A program made the position numbers and the translations under genes. From contig NZ_BMMW01000001.1 of assembly GCF_014646135.1 (NCBI RefSeq), positions 1,381,570-1,445,569 on the forward strand: a stretch of DNA of 64,000 nucleotides, read 5' to 3'. Below are positions 1 through 8,369 of the stretch, one piece after another (position 1 is the first letter of the stretch; every line of letters starts with the position of its first letter). The notes beneath the pieces were generated by a model. It worked only from the letters and a program-made list of their open reading frames with translations, was not told the DNA's origin and made no database searches. The stretch comes from Nocardia camponoti. GTDB taxonomy: Bacteria > Actinomycetota > Actinomycetes > Mycobacteriales > Mycobacteriaceae.

Positions 1-19
1 GGCGGCGGCTTTTCGCGTA

Positions 20-1039
20 CTAGCGTCCTCGACGTCCGCCCGACTTGCGTGCACTGCCGGAAGCGCCGCGCGAATTCGCTTGTCGCCCAGGCTGTTTCGC
101 GCCACCCTTGGCCGACGGCGCGGGCTTCTTCTTCGGGGCCTGCTTCTGTTTCGCCGCTGGCTTCGACTCCCGCGCGGGCTCTGCGGCGACGCCGCGCGAA
201 CTATTCGCCGACCGTCCACGCACGATGCCGACGAACTCCTCGCGCAATTCCGAATCGTCGCTGTCGACCGGCCATGCCAGCGCGATTTCGGTGAAGTCGG
301 TGTCGCTGATCGGGCGATAGACCAGGTCGCGACGGTGATGCAGGCGCGCGATCGACTGCGGCACGATCGCCGCACCGCCAACCGCGGCGACCATCGCGAG
401 CGCGTCGACGGCGGTGTCGAGTTCGGTTGTGTCCTGGACGATTTCGTCAGCTAGGTCGGCCGGGGTGAGCGCATCGAGGAGCGACAGCTCGTCTTCCTTG
501 CGCACCACCGCGACCGGTGTTTCACTCCACAGCGGAATCGCGTGCAGGACATCGCGATTGATGGGCAGGCGGACGAAGCAGACGTCGACGCGGCCGTCGA
601 CCAGCGCCTGCTGCTGCTCGGCTTGCGGGATGCCGACCACCTCAAGCGGCACGTCAGGCAGTCGGTCAGCCCAGATTCGGGCCCACTTTGACACCGTGAC
701 ACCGTCAACGAAACCCACCCGGAAACCCGGTTCGGTTTCGGGCTTTTGTTCGCGCTCAGCCTGTTCGGCGGCGCGAATGACCTCGCGCGCCCAGTCGAGC
801 AGCGCTCGCCCTTCGTCGGTGAGTTGCGTCGGCGACGCGCCAGGCACGAACAGGTGCGTGCCCAACTCGGCTTCCAACTCGATCGTTGTCGCGCTCAGCG
901 CCTGGCGCGGAATGTGCAGCGCCTTGGCAGCGCGGGCGAAATGCAACTCCTCGGCGACGGCGACAAAGCGGCGCAAGCGGGTCAGGTCGATCTGCTCGGC
1001 CACGCTGACATCGAACTCGCGGTTCTCGAAGTCACTCAT
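20..1039 (-). CDS. LysR-family transcriptional regulator with basic C-terminal tail
   Basis: A 339-residue protein. Residues about 18-75 form a winged helix-turn-helix of the LysR type (LTRLRRFVAVAEELHFARAA, then ALSATTIELEAELGTHLF), followed by a LysR substrate-binding-like domain (about 105-270, with VDVCFVRLP). The last 65 residues or so are a low-complexity tail rich in Lys, Arg, Ala and Pro that is absent from ordinary LysR proteins, which end near residue 300. Such tails usually bind DNA non-specifically, but that is inference here. The ATG at 1039 is the only start that keeps the HTH intact. The next gene upstream on the same strand is a protein kinase whose stop is 23 bases away, so the two may be co-transcribed. 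The ligand and target genes cannot be read from sequence. Confidence 0.88.
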   Translation of the reverse strand: MSDFENREFDVSVAEQIDLTRLRRFVAVAEELHFARAAKALHIPRQALSATTIELEAELGTHLFVPGASPTQLTDEGRALLDWAREVIRAAEQAEREQKPETEPGFRVGFVDGVTVSKWARIWADRLPDVPLEVVGIPQAEQQQALVDGRVDVCFVRLPINRDVLHAIPLWSETPVAVVRKEDELSLLDALTPADLADEIVQDTTELDTAVDALAMVAAVGGAAIVPQSIARLHHRRDLVYRPISDTDFTEIALAWPVDSDDSELREEFVGIVRGRSANSSRGVAAEPARESKPAAKQKQAPKKKPAPSAKGGAKQPGRQANSRGASGSARKSGGRRGR

Positions 1040-1062
1040 TCGGACAAGAATATGCCCACCCG

Positions 1063-2235
1063 CTAAGACGCCAGCATCGCGATGAGCGCCGCGAGCAAAC
1101 CAACCGCGAGCAACAGGCCGACATACAGCGCGATGGCCGCACCCCAGTTGGTGCGACGTTGCGGGACAACCGGGCGCGGTGGCGGCGCGAACTGCTGCAC
1201 CGGGATCGGCTGGCCGGTGCGTTGAGGGGCTACCCAGGCCGGTTGACTTGGCTGCACCCGTTGCTGAGGTTGTGGTGCGCGTTGCGGAACCACAGGCGGG
1301 CGGAACGGCGTTGGATGCTGCGGCGTCGACGGCCTAACCGGCTGGACCGGCGGGGTCGCGATCACATGCGCGCCGGACGTAGGTCGAACGATCGGCCGCG
1401 CGCCCGTGCTGGTCCGCATCGCCCGTTGCGTGGCCTCAACGAATTCGCCGCAGGTGTCGAACCGGTCAGCTGGCCGCTTGGCCAGCGCGCGATTCATCAC
1501 CGCGTCCAAGGCGGGCGATAGTCCGCCACGCCGAGGGCTGATCGGTGGCGGCGGCGATTGGAGGTGGCCGGTGATGACGGCGGCCGGGCTCGGCGCTTCA
1601 TAGGGGGCAGCGCCGGTGAGCAGCGAGTACAGGGTGCAGGCGAGGGAATACTGGTCGGCCCGATGGTCAAGCGGCGCGCCGGTGAGCTGCTCGGGCGCGG
1701 CATAGGCCAGGGTGGCGGTGAAGGAACCGGTTTCGGTGAGATGACCCGAGTCGTCGCGCAGGCGGGCGATGCCAAAGTCGGTGAGGTACACGCGTTCCTG
1801 GCTATCGGAACGGGCGAGCAGGATGTTGGCCGGTTTCACGTCGCGGTGCAGCACGCCAGCGCGATGCGCGTAGTCGAGCGCGGCGGCGGTCTCACCGATG
1901 ATCTGCACCGCACGGTCTGGTGGCAGGGTTTGCGGATTGAGCATCGACGCGTCGACACCGTCGACGTATTGCATGCTGATCCACAGTTGGTCGCCTTCGA
2001 GGCCGCGATCGAAAACCGTGACGATATTCGGGTGATCGAGTTGGGCGACGAGATCGGCTTCGCGCTCGAAGCGCGCGCGGATCTCACTGTCGGAGAACAA
2101 CTCCTGATTGAGCACCTTCAACGCCGTCCACCTGGGCAGTCGGGGGTGCCGGGCAAGGTAGACCGAGCCCATTCCGCCGCGCCCGAGTAACCGATCGATG
2201 GTGTACCCGGCGAACACCGTCCCGTCAGAAACCAC
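1063..2235 (-). CDS. Membrane-anchored serine/threonine protein kinase without sensor domain
   Basis: A Hanks-type protein kinase of 390 residues. The glycine loop GRGGMGSVY, the invariant lysine (WTALKVL), the catalytic loop HRDVKPANIL, DFG and the APE equivalent (AAPEQL) are all present, so it should be active. The kinase domain (about 10-275) is followed by a Pro/Gln-rich linker and one transmembrane helix (about 363-387, WGAAIALYVGLLLAVGLL) that ends almost at the C-terminus. There is no extracellular PASTA or other sensor domain, unlike PknB. I chose the GTG at 2235 because CGGAGG lies 6 bases upstream; a GTG at 2262 has no such site. It lies downstream of the L11-like gene on the same strand. 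Substrates are unknown. Confidence 0.88.
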   Translation of the reverse strand: MVSDGTVFAGYTIDRLLGRGGMGSVYLARHPRLPRWTALKVLNQELFSDSEIRARFEREADLVAQLDHPNIVTVFDRGLEGDQLWISMQYVDGVDASMLNPQTLPPDRAVQIIGETAAALDYAHRAGVLHRDVKPANILLARSDSQERVYLTDFGIARLRDDSGHLTETGSFTATLAYAAPEQLTGAPLDHRADQYSLACTLYSLLTGAAPYEAPSPAAVITGHLQSPPPPISPRRGGLSPALDAVMNRALAKRPADRFDTCGEFVEATQRAMRTSTGARPIVRPTSGAHVIATPPVQPVRPSTPQHPTPFRPPVVPQRAPQPQQRVQPSQPAWVAPQRTGQPIPVQQFAPPPRPVVPQRRTNWGAAIALYVGLLLAVGLLAALIAMLAS

Positions 2236-2301
2236 TGACGACCTCCGAATCCCGCTTATCACCCCGACGCGCAGGACCCTACCAAATCGGTATGACAGAA
2301 A

Positions 2302-2730
2302 TCAGTCGACGATGCGCACACCCATCGAGCGCGCGGTGCCAGCGACAATGCGCATCGCGGCTTCGATGTCGACAGTGTTGAGGTCAGGCAGCTTGCGTTG
2401 GGCGATCTTGCGCAGTTGGTCGCGGGTAAGGACACCGACTTCTTTTCGACCTGGTGTGCCCTTCGGAATGCCCGCTGCCTTGCGGATCAGTGACGCGGTC
2501 GGCGGGGTTTTCAGGCGCATCGTCCAGCGTTTGCGCGCGTCAATAGTAATGACAGCGGGGATGATCTCGCCGCGATGTTGTGCGGTGACGGTGTCGTAGT
2601 GCTTTTTCACTTCGAACGGTTTGATGCCGGTCGCGCCGAGCATCTTGCCCAAGATCATCAGCGAGCCATTGCCCGCCTCAAGTTCGAGTGTGATTGTGTG
2701 CGTTGGTTTTCCGGCTGTGTCGCGCGCCAT
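2302..2730 (-). CDS. Divergent paralog of ribosomal protein L11 (uL11 family)
   Basis: This 142-residue protein aligns end to end with ribosomal protein L11. The C-terminal domain that binds the GTPase-centre rRNA is well kept (LKTPPTASLIRKAAGIPKG, then IEAAMRIVAGTARSMG). The N-terminal domain is strongly altered: the usual proline-rich loop NPAPPVGPALGQHG is replaced by NGSLMILGKMLGATG (about residues 21-35), losing all of its prolines. Those prolines contact thiopeptide antibiotics such as thiostrepton and micrococcin in normal L11. The housekeeping rplK normally lies beside rplA in the secE-nusG region, so this is expected to be a second copy. ATG 2730 is preferred over an upstream TTG at 2736. 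It may replace L11 in some ribosomes, act in drug tolerance, or regulate (p)ppGpp signalling; none of these is shown. Confidence 0.85.
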   Translation of the reverse strand: MARDTAGKPTHTITLELEAGNGSLMILGKMLGATGIKPFEVKKHYDTVTAQHRGEIIPAVITIDARKRWTMRLKTPPTASLIRKAAGIPKGTPGRKEVGVLTRDQLRKIAQRKLPDLNTVDIEAAMRIVAGTARSMGVRIVD

Positions 2731-2815
2731 ACCCAACCATCGCCGACCAGTGCGTCGAACCGGTCCCGCCGTGATAACTCCTGCGCATCAACGTTTTTGG
2801 TGCGACCCTTACCCC

Positions 2816-3619
2816 GTGAAACGGGATGTCTCAGCACAGTTGACCGTGGCGGTACACGCCGATTCGCTACTGCAATTACAGATCGCGGTCGCGCCGCAGC
2901 AGGGACTGAGCATCACCGAGAAGCTCACGTGTCAGCTTGATGGTGAATTGCTCACGCCGCGTGAGATTTTCGGTCCGAACGGGACCCGGATGCATGTGCT
3001 TGACGCTCACGCGGGGACGCTTGTTGTCGATTACCAGGCGACCATCGTTGGGAACGCGCTTTTCGAGCGAGGGTCCGATTACGAGCTCGCGCTGTACCGT
3101 CGGCCGAGTCGGTATGCGGAATCGGATAAGTTGCTTGGCTTCGCCGCGGCCGAATTCGGTTACGGGATAGCCGATCCCGGCGTACCCGCCCGGGTTGCCG
3201 CTTACGTTGGTCGTCGCATCTCCTACGTCGCTGGGACGAGCGCGCCGATCGACGGGGCAGTGGAAACGCTGCTGTCGGGCACAGGCGTGTGCCGCGACTT
3301 CTCCCACTTGGTCGTTGCGTTGTTGCGCGCGGTTGGGGTACCGGCCCGCGTGGCCGCCGTTTACGCGCCGGGCTGCGTACCAATGGACTTTCACGCGGTC
3401 GCCGAAGCATACGTCGACGGCCGTTGGCACACGTTAGACCCAACCTGCTTGGCCCCGCGCAGCACGATGGTGCGCATCGCGACGGGCCGAGACGCCGCCG
3501 ACATCGCCTTTTTGGACAACCTTGGCGGCGACATCACACTTTTGGAGATGTCGGTAGACGCGCAGGTCGACGGACTACTCCCCTACGACGACAATGTGAC
3601 GCCGATTAGCTTGTGGTGA
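2816..3619 (+). CDS. Transglutaminase-like domain protein
   Basis: A 267-residue protein with an N-terminal beta-rich region (about 1-130) of the type that precedes bacterial transglutaminase-like cores, and a C-terminal papain-like fold. The catalytic triad is visible: Cys159 in TGVCRDFSHL, His193 in PMDFHAVAEAYV and Asp208 in HTLDPT. Family members act as cysteine proteases or amide-forming enzymes; in actinobacteria many accompany peptide or protein modification genes, but no such partner is obvious here. The GTG at 2816 gives the expected family length; the frame is open further upstream, but that part overlaps the start region of the L11-like gene on the other strand and looks non-coding. 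It is divergent from the L11 paralog, so the two may share a promoter region. Confidence 0.82.
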   Translation: MKRDVSAQLTVAVHADSLLQLQIAVAPQQGLSITEKLTCQLDGELLTPREIFGPNGTRMHVLDAHAGTLVVDYQATIVGNALFERGSDYELALYRRPSRYAESDKLLGFAAAEFGYGIADPGVPARVAAYVGRRISYVAGTSAPIDGAVETLLSGTGVCRDFSHLVVALLRAVGVPARVAAVYAPGCVPMDFHAVAEAYVDGRWHTLDPTCLAPRSTMVRIATGRDAADIAFLDNLGGDITLLEMSVDAQVDGLLPYDDNVTPISLW

Positions 3620-3660
3620 TGGGGGGTTGCGTGCCCGCAAACGCCGCATTGCTGTTCGCC

Positions 3661-5061
3661 TTAGTTTGTGGTGCGCGGTGAGTTCCCAGCGCGGACAGCG
3701 ACTAGAAACGCGCACGTCACGATGACAAGCAGGGCCGCGAGTAACCCCACCCACGAATAGTGGGGCGCCGCTCCGGACTCAACGGCGTAGGCGGTCCAAC
3801 CGAAATCACCTGATCCGCCTTGGTCTGTAATGGCAAACCCAAGGGTTACGTGCGCTGCCGTTGGGCCGTAGTAGTCAGCGATCCGCGGCACCGGCGGCGC
3901 GAACCAGGTGGCGAGAACGCGGCTGGCAAGTAGTCCGAATGCCACGAACGTCGGCAGACTGATCAGCAATATCGGTGTCGTTGGGAAGCTCGCCGCAACG
4001 GCGAATCCCACAGCGAACAACACCGCTCCACACGCCGCGACCTGACCACCGGACAACAGCTGCGCGACGCCATAACTCAATACCGCCGCCGCACACAACC
4101 CGACGGCGACAAGCGGGCGACTCCATCGCCTTCCGCAATAGCCACCGAGAGCAAGCACAGCAGCGGCACCTAGAAACCCCGCCCGACTCGGCTCGTGCCC
4201 CCACAGGACATTTTTCGGTTCAATCGTTGCTGCCGATACGACGCTCAGGGCCGCGGCCGCCGCGCTCCAACTTGCCACCGAAATGCCGGAGTGGGTCGGC
4301 AACAGTCGGCAGAGGACCGCCACGAAGGCAGCGACGACAAGCGCCAATAGGATCGTTATCCACCCAAGGGCGCTGGTCGTTGAGGCCCAGTCCAGCTGGT
4401 CACTCAATCGCAGGGCAACACCGATCGCGAGCGGGATTGCCGCGCTCACCGCGACGAGCCTAGGCGATGCGTCGAACTCAACGTCAGCACGCGAGAACGC
4501 CGATCCCGCGACGGCAATGGCGAGCGCCGTCGCCAACGCGATGCTGGTAAACGCGACGCCATCGGGGATGAACGGACCATCCACGTAGTTAATGAGTCGT
4601 CCCGCGTCAGACCCAAGCAGCTCATCGAACCGGCGACCCAACACCAATCCGATGACGATGGACAGCCCGAACCAGACCCGACTGCGCGGCAGTGCGACGG
4701 CAGGAACGATCAGCAGCCCGACGCCAACACCGGCCGCGATCGGCAACTCATTCCATTCGCGCGGTGCTGGCAACGCCGACAGCCCACCGAGCACTGCGAA
4801 ACCGAACAGCCCGGCGATCGATGCGGATCGAAAACGAAGGCACCGCCAACGCAGCAGACACATTGCCAGGATCGCGGTGAGGACCCCGATCCCGACGACT
4901 GTCATTGGTCCAGTCGCGAACAGCGCGGACCCGGCGGAGTAGCTAGCTGATTGCGTTGGTGGCACATGCTCGATGAGGTAACCAGCCGAGAAGCCGACCA
5001 GCGTCCCCGTCACCGCCGCGACGACTGCGGAAGGGTTTACTCGCAAGCTCGCGGAACGCAT
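3661..5061 (-). CDS. Polytopic integral membrane protein of unknown function
   Basis: A 466-residue, very hydrophobic protein with roughly 12 predicted membrane helices, for example VVAAVTGTLVGFSAGYLI near the start and a final helix before the short tail RAGNSPRTTN. I recognise no transporter signature, ATP-binding motif or catalytic residue. The helices are separated by short loops, and an amphipathic stretch lies in the first third (DELLGSDAGRLINYVDGPFIPDG). It is transcribed away from the DUF6461-like gene, with 58 bases between the two chosen starts, suggesting a shared control region. Function is not assigned. Confidence 0.7.
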   Translation of the reverse strand: MRSASLRVNPSAVVAAVTGTLVGFSAGYLIEHVPPTQSASYSAGSALFATGPMTVVGIGVLTAILAMCLLRWRCLRFRSASIAGLFGFAVLGGLSALPAPREWNELPIAAGVGVGLLIVPAVALPRSRVWFGLSIVIGLVLGRRFDELLGSDAGRLINYVDGPFIPDGVAFTSIALATALAIAVAGSAFSRADVEFDASPRLVAVSAAIPLAIGVALRLSDQLDWASTTSALGWITILLALVVAAFVAVLCRLLPTHSGISVASWSAAAAALSVVSAATIEPKNVLWGHEPSRAGFLGAAAVLALGGYCGRRWSRPLVAVGLCAAAVLSYGVAQLLSGGQVAACGAVLFAVGFAVAASFPTTPILLISLPTFVAFGLLASRVLATWFAPPVPRIADYYGPTAAHVTLGFAITDQGGSGDFGWTAYAVESGAAPHYSWVGLLAALLVIVTCAFLVAVRAGNSPRTTN

Positions 5062-5119
5062 TGCCCAGAATATGCCAGACGGAAACTTCTGGCATGAGCA
5101 CTACCCGTACATTCGGACG

Positions 5120-6853
5120 ATGACGGAAATTCCGGGTGCGCTCATCGACCAGCTTTCACCTGCCGTAATCGAAGCAATGCGGGCAGTGCGGCCACGAATC
5201 CCGCCCTCGCCCGCGGCGACGCTCGGGCAACTGAGGGCGACCGGCCACGAATACGCAGCGCAGGCCGTCGCCGAGCGCGGTGTCAGCGCGGAGCTCTCAA
5301 TGCTGGGCCAGTGTTTGCCGGAACGTATACTCGGCGCTCTTGAGTTGCTCGTCGCCGACCTTGCCGTGCCAGCAGCGCCGAATGTTGTCGCGTTACTGCC
5401 GAAGCCCCAGGACGACCGAGCGGTCATGTTCAGTTACATAGCGGGTGGCAGTGAGATAACCAGCGCGGTCGATAGATTGATGCGATTGCGCCCGGGCGCG
5501 GTTGAGCTGGTTAGCGCGATGACCGCCCGGTTCAGCGAGCATCCCGACGTTGTCACACAACTGCGTTCCACCCAAACGTCCGGCCGATCGCTCGACGAGG
5601 CTGGGGTCGCGGCCGAACATGGCGGGGCGTACCTGGCCTTAGGAGTCGCCGTAGCTGCGATCGTATTGCGGTCACTCGGCGAGTGCGACGACCCGACGAG
5701 AGTAATCGGCGCTGGCCTTATCGCGGCTTGCCCACTGCTTCGCGAAGCGCCGATGCCCGCTGCTTATGCTGCCGCGCACCTCGCCAAAGTCCGCGAGCAG
5801 TACCTGTACCCGCGCTATTCGTCAGGCACCGTACGCGCCATTGATCACCAATTTGCGCTGACAGAGACTGAGTTTCTCGCGACCGCCGATTTCAGTGAGA
5901 ACGGCCTGGTCGCCGTTGTTCCCGGCGGAATCGCAGTACGAACCGGAAGGCCTGATGGCATCGTCTCGGTGCGTGTCGTGGTCTTCGACAAACCACCAGT
6001 CGATATTGAGTCGGTCCACTGGGACGAGGTGGTCGAAGTCTCGTGGACCGCGGATCGCGGCCTCGCTTCGGTCATCGGCGCGATTCCGTCGCCAGGTCAC
6101 GGCGGTTTTGGGTCGATGGACGAGCAAACGCCACCGTGGGCTGGAACCTACCGTGTTCGGGTGCACGCGACTGGCCGCGACGATGCCCACGGCCAGGAGT
6201 CCTACCAACTCACGGTCTGGCAGGCACCGCTGGCCGAAACACAAGTGCACAAACGCACGGATCGGCTCGGTCACCTCTTGCGAGGCGAAGCTGAGCCTGT
6301 GCCCGTTGCTAACCCGGAAGACGCGTATCGATGGGTCGAGCAATCGGCGATTAGCGAAGCCGCGACGATCACCCTGGTGGCAATCAGTGATCTCGACACC
6401 GTTCTTCGGGCATTCGGTGCCGACCCCGCGCTGCCGCAGAAGATCGATGCGCTTGAGGAGCGTGCGATGAGCGGTGGCGACCCGTGGGTCACCGTTGTTC
6501 CGCTCAACAACGCGGTCTTGGCGGTTGAGGACAACGGTTTTCGAGGCAGCCAGATGCCCGAACTGGAGGCGTTATCGCGGGGAACGCGTGTGGCATCGCT
6601 GTTTTGGAACGTCAACGGGGTTACGCAACTGTCCTTCGCGACAGAGGGTCGAGTTATCGCCGCGTTTGAGCTCGGCGAGCCGCAGCACGACCCCGCGCTT
6701 GGACCGGTCCTGTCTGGGCTGGATTTCGATGACTACCGTCACCGGATCGCCAAGGGACTTGTCGCACTTGAGCGGTTCACGGGCGTCGCGTTTGGCAAAA
6801 GCGATTTCGCTCGAATGGGTGCTACTGGAGTTGGATTTGCCATCCCAAGCTAG
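5120..6853 (+). CDS. Large hypothetical protein with C-terminal DUF6461-like domain
   Basis: About 577 residues from ATG 5120; an upstream in-frame ATG at 5072 would add 16 residues but leaves only 10 bases to the divergent gene. Three regions can be seen: an Ala-rich helical N-terminal half (about 1-240), a beta-rich middle region (about 245-400, with VEVSWTADRG and YQLTVWQAPLAETQ), and a C-terminal region (about 410-560) beginning AYRWVEQSA and containing VAVEDNG-like and LFWNVNG-like strands that match my memory of DUF6461, a family common in Streptomyces and Nocardia. DUF6461 proteins often sit near polymorphic-toxin or contact-dependent genes, and an immunity-like role has been guessed; nothing here proves it. 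A strong hairpin follows the stop codon. Confidence 0.65.
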   Translation: MTEIPGALIDQLSPAVIEAMRAVRPRIPPSPAATLGQLRATGHEYAAQAVAERGVSAELSMLGQCLPERILGALELLVADLAVPAAPNVVALLPKPQDDRAVMFSYIAGGSEITSAVDRLMRLRPGAVELVSAMTARFSEHPDVVTQLRSTQTSGRSLDEAGVAAEHGGAYLALGVAVAAIVLRSLGECDDPTRVIGAGLIAACPLLREAPMPAAYAAAHLAKVREQYLYPRYSSGTVRAIDHQFALTETEFLATADFSENGLVAVVPGGIAVRTGRPDGIVSVRVVVFDKPPVDIESVHWDEVVEVSWTADRGLASVIGAIPSPGHGGFGSMDEQTPPWAGTYRVRVHATGRDDAHGQESYQLTVWQAPLAETQVHKRTDRLGHLLRGEAEPVPVANPEDAYRWVEQSAISEAATITLVAISDLDTVLRAFGADPALPQKIDALEERAMSGGDPWVTVVPLNNAVLAVEDNGFRGSQMPELEALSRGTRVASLFWNVNGVTQLSFATEGRVIAAFELGEPQHDPALGPVLSGLDFDDYRHRIAKGLVALERFTGVAFGKSDFARMGATGVGFAIPS

Positions 6854-6875
6854 ACCGGCTGCGAATTACCTTGGC

Positions 6876-6906
6876 GCACAGTCGGTTGGTGGGGAACCGA
6901 CTGTGC
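6876..6906 (+). terminator. Hairpin terminator after the DUF6461-like gene
   Basis: A perfect 12-bp inverted repeat (GCACAGTCGGTT and its complement) with a 7-base loop begins 23 bases after the stop codon of the upstream gene. There is no T-run, which is common in high-GC actinobacteria. The 265 bases that follow, up to the next gene end at 7173, show no convincing coding sequence on either strand. Confidence 0.6.
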
Positions 6907-7172
6907 TCACCCTCGACAGCACTTGCGCGGCGCGAGTCAGCCTCTCACCGGTAGCGCGACCGTACTGAAGCGGATGAGGTCGACTTTTCCAATGCCGTTA
7001 CCCGTTACCCCGACTAGGCCCTGGCAGGCATGCTCGTCAGAGAAGAAGCGCCGCGTCGATCAGTGGGCTCTCGCTTGCTTCGACCTCCGAGCGTTCGATG
7101 GAGACAGTGGTCAGCGACGATCGCCAGGGTAACCACACCCGCCGACACGTTCGCCAGCCCGCCTCGCGGTCG

Positions 7173-7592
7173 TCAGCAGTGGCACGCGAGGGGGATCAGT
7201 AGATGGTCTGGATAGGTCAGCACCGTGCTTCGGAAGGTCCACCAGTCGTTGCGGCTGTATTGGTCTACCGGGTGATAAGCGGCGTCAGGGGTGAAGTAGC
7301 CGTGTGGCGTGGGGAAGAACCTTTCGTCGATGGCCACGTCAGCGATTCTGCGGGCCTCGTTGCGGTCGTATTCGAGGAAGGGCGGCTCCGGGAAGGGCAT
7401 GTCCGGCGGAAGTTCGCCTAAGCGATCGCGCCAGAGTAGCCCGCGCGCCCAATGACATCCGATCGCGATGCTGTCGTAGCATGGCGCACCATCGCGGCGC
7501 TCCTCCCTGGGGAGGTTCTGGAATGCTTTGTCTAAGAACGCTTCCCAGTCATATGAACCGGGCGTCACAATCGCGAACGCGAGACAGTACAT
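7173..7592 (-). CDS. Hypothetical protein, 139 residues
   Basis: No known domain is recognised. From ATG 7592 the protein begins [16 protein letters not shown] and is rich in aromatic and acidic residues ([31 protein letters not shown]), the composition of a small soluble alpha/beta protein. A TTG at 7634 would add 14 residues. It has no membrane segment or signal peptide. It stands alone between a non-coding stretch and an rlmN remnant, in an accessory patch. The aromatic-rich, acidic make-up resembles many immunity-like proteins, but that is only an impression. Confidence 0.5.
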   Translation of the reverse strand: MYCLAFAIVTPGSYDWEAFLDKAFQNLPREERRDGAPCYDSIAIGCHWARGLLWRDRLGELPPDMPFPEPPFLEYDRNEARRIADVAIDERFFPTPHGYFTPDAAYHPVDQYSRNDWWTFRSTVLTYPDHLLIPLACHC

Positions 7593-7675
7593 GCGAGGAT
7601 CGTAGGCATCGCTAGCAAGTTGCGACAAGCGCAAACTGTAGATGGGCGTCTACAAAAAGTGCTGGTCACGCTGCC

Positions 7676-7825
7676 GAAGCTGGCCCTCCGCCGCCAATCG
7701 CCCACGGGCGGCGGCGACCCCTTGCCACGCATATCCCGCACCATGCACGCGCCGCCCTGCGCGACCGCACGGCGCGCGAATTCGCGTTCGTCCGGCTTCG
7801 GGCTGGCGTCCCACTCGCTGCCGAC
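7676..7825 (-). pseudogene. Remnant of the 3' end of a second, diverged rlmN
   Basis: On the minus strand this stretch encodes [20 protein letters not shown], then [14 protein letters not shown], which matches the C-terminus of the intact RlmN at 8370-9479 ([20 protein letters not shown], then [14 protein letters not shown]). Inserting one base after the RGK codons continues the match ([12 protein letters not shown] against [12 protein letters not shown]). It is therefore a frameshifted fragment of about 48 codons with no upstream part. Many third positions differ from the intact copy, so it is not a recent duplication. It lies directly after the truncated nucleotidyltransferase ORF. Confidence 0.8.
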
Positions 7826-7839
7826 ACAGCGAACAACTG

Positions 7840-8037
7840 CTACCCGGCCGCTATCAACGACTGCACCAGATCTTCGGCTTGGGCGTCATCACAAACCGCA
7901 GCAGCGATGTCGATATCTGCCGTGAATCGTGGGTTCGATCGGGCCGACACCGCGAACCCTCCAACGATTGACCACTGACATCCGCGCTGATCAAGATCGG
8001 AAGCAGCCTTCCGGAGCGCAGCCTCGAGCGGATTCAT
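7840..8037 (-). pseudogene. Truncated nucleotidyltransferase-like protein (antitoxin/MenT-like fold)
   Basis: The 65-residue ORF carries the start of a Pol-beta-type nucleotidyltransferase: WSIVGGFAVSARSNPRFTADIDIA, with the GG motif and the DxD-type metal site. Full members run to about 180-220 residues. Here the frame stops after LVQSLIAAG and runs straight into the rlmN remnant, so the C-terminal two thirds are missing. The start overlaps the stop of the preceding small gene by four bases (ATGA), showing that they were a translational pair. Related pairs are described as nucleotidyltransferase toxin-antitoxin-like modules. The shortened product is unlikely to be functional. Confidence 0.65.
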
Positions 8038-8240
8038 GCAAACCTGGCCGACGGTCGGCCTCGCCCTCCGCCGAGCGGCTCATACGGTCGCGACAGTAAC
8101 CACTCGTCAATCGCTGAATCGATCACCGACTCGTCCGCGTCCGGATGCTTACGACGAAGTCGAGCGCGCTGCATTCCCAAGCCGAACTCGAACATACCGA
8201 CCGCAAGCCGGAGCCGATCCGCAGGTGAGTCGTCATCCAT
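8034..8240 (-). CDS. Small helical protein paired with the nucleotidyltransferase gene
   Basis: A 68-residue, highly charged helical protein (ADRLRLAVGMFEFGLGMQRA, then RLRRKHPDADESVIDSAIDE) with a short Pro/Arg/Gly tail. Proteins of this kind recur directly upstream of nucleotidyltransferase genes in actinobacteria with a coupled start, as here (4-base overlap). The length is normal for such a partner, so this gene looks intact although its neighbour is truncated. It may be the regulatory or antitoxin-like half of the pair; that is inference. About 130 bases without recognisable features separate it from the stop of rlmN upstream. Confidence 0.6.
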   Translation of the reverse strand: MDDDSPADRLRLAVGMFEFGLGMQRARLRRKHPDADESVIDSAIDEWLLSRPYEPLGGGRGRPSARFA

Positions 8241-8369
8241 ACACCAAACCTACCGTCGGCGTCGGCCCCACCCTGACCATCCGCAACCGCGATGACGACG
8301 TCCCGCCCCGGTACCTCGGTCCAACTCGGCTTCCGGAGCCATCAACATCGCTGGACGCCACAGGTGAAC

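Noticed and set aside
4346..4360. A near-match DnaA box (TTATCCACC)
   Set aside because: One mismatch, single copy and inside a coding region; not comparable to the two perfect pairs.
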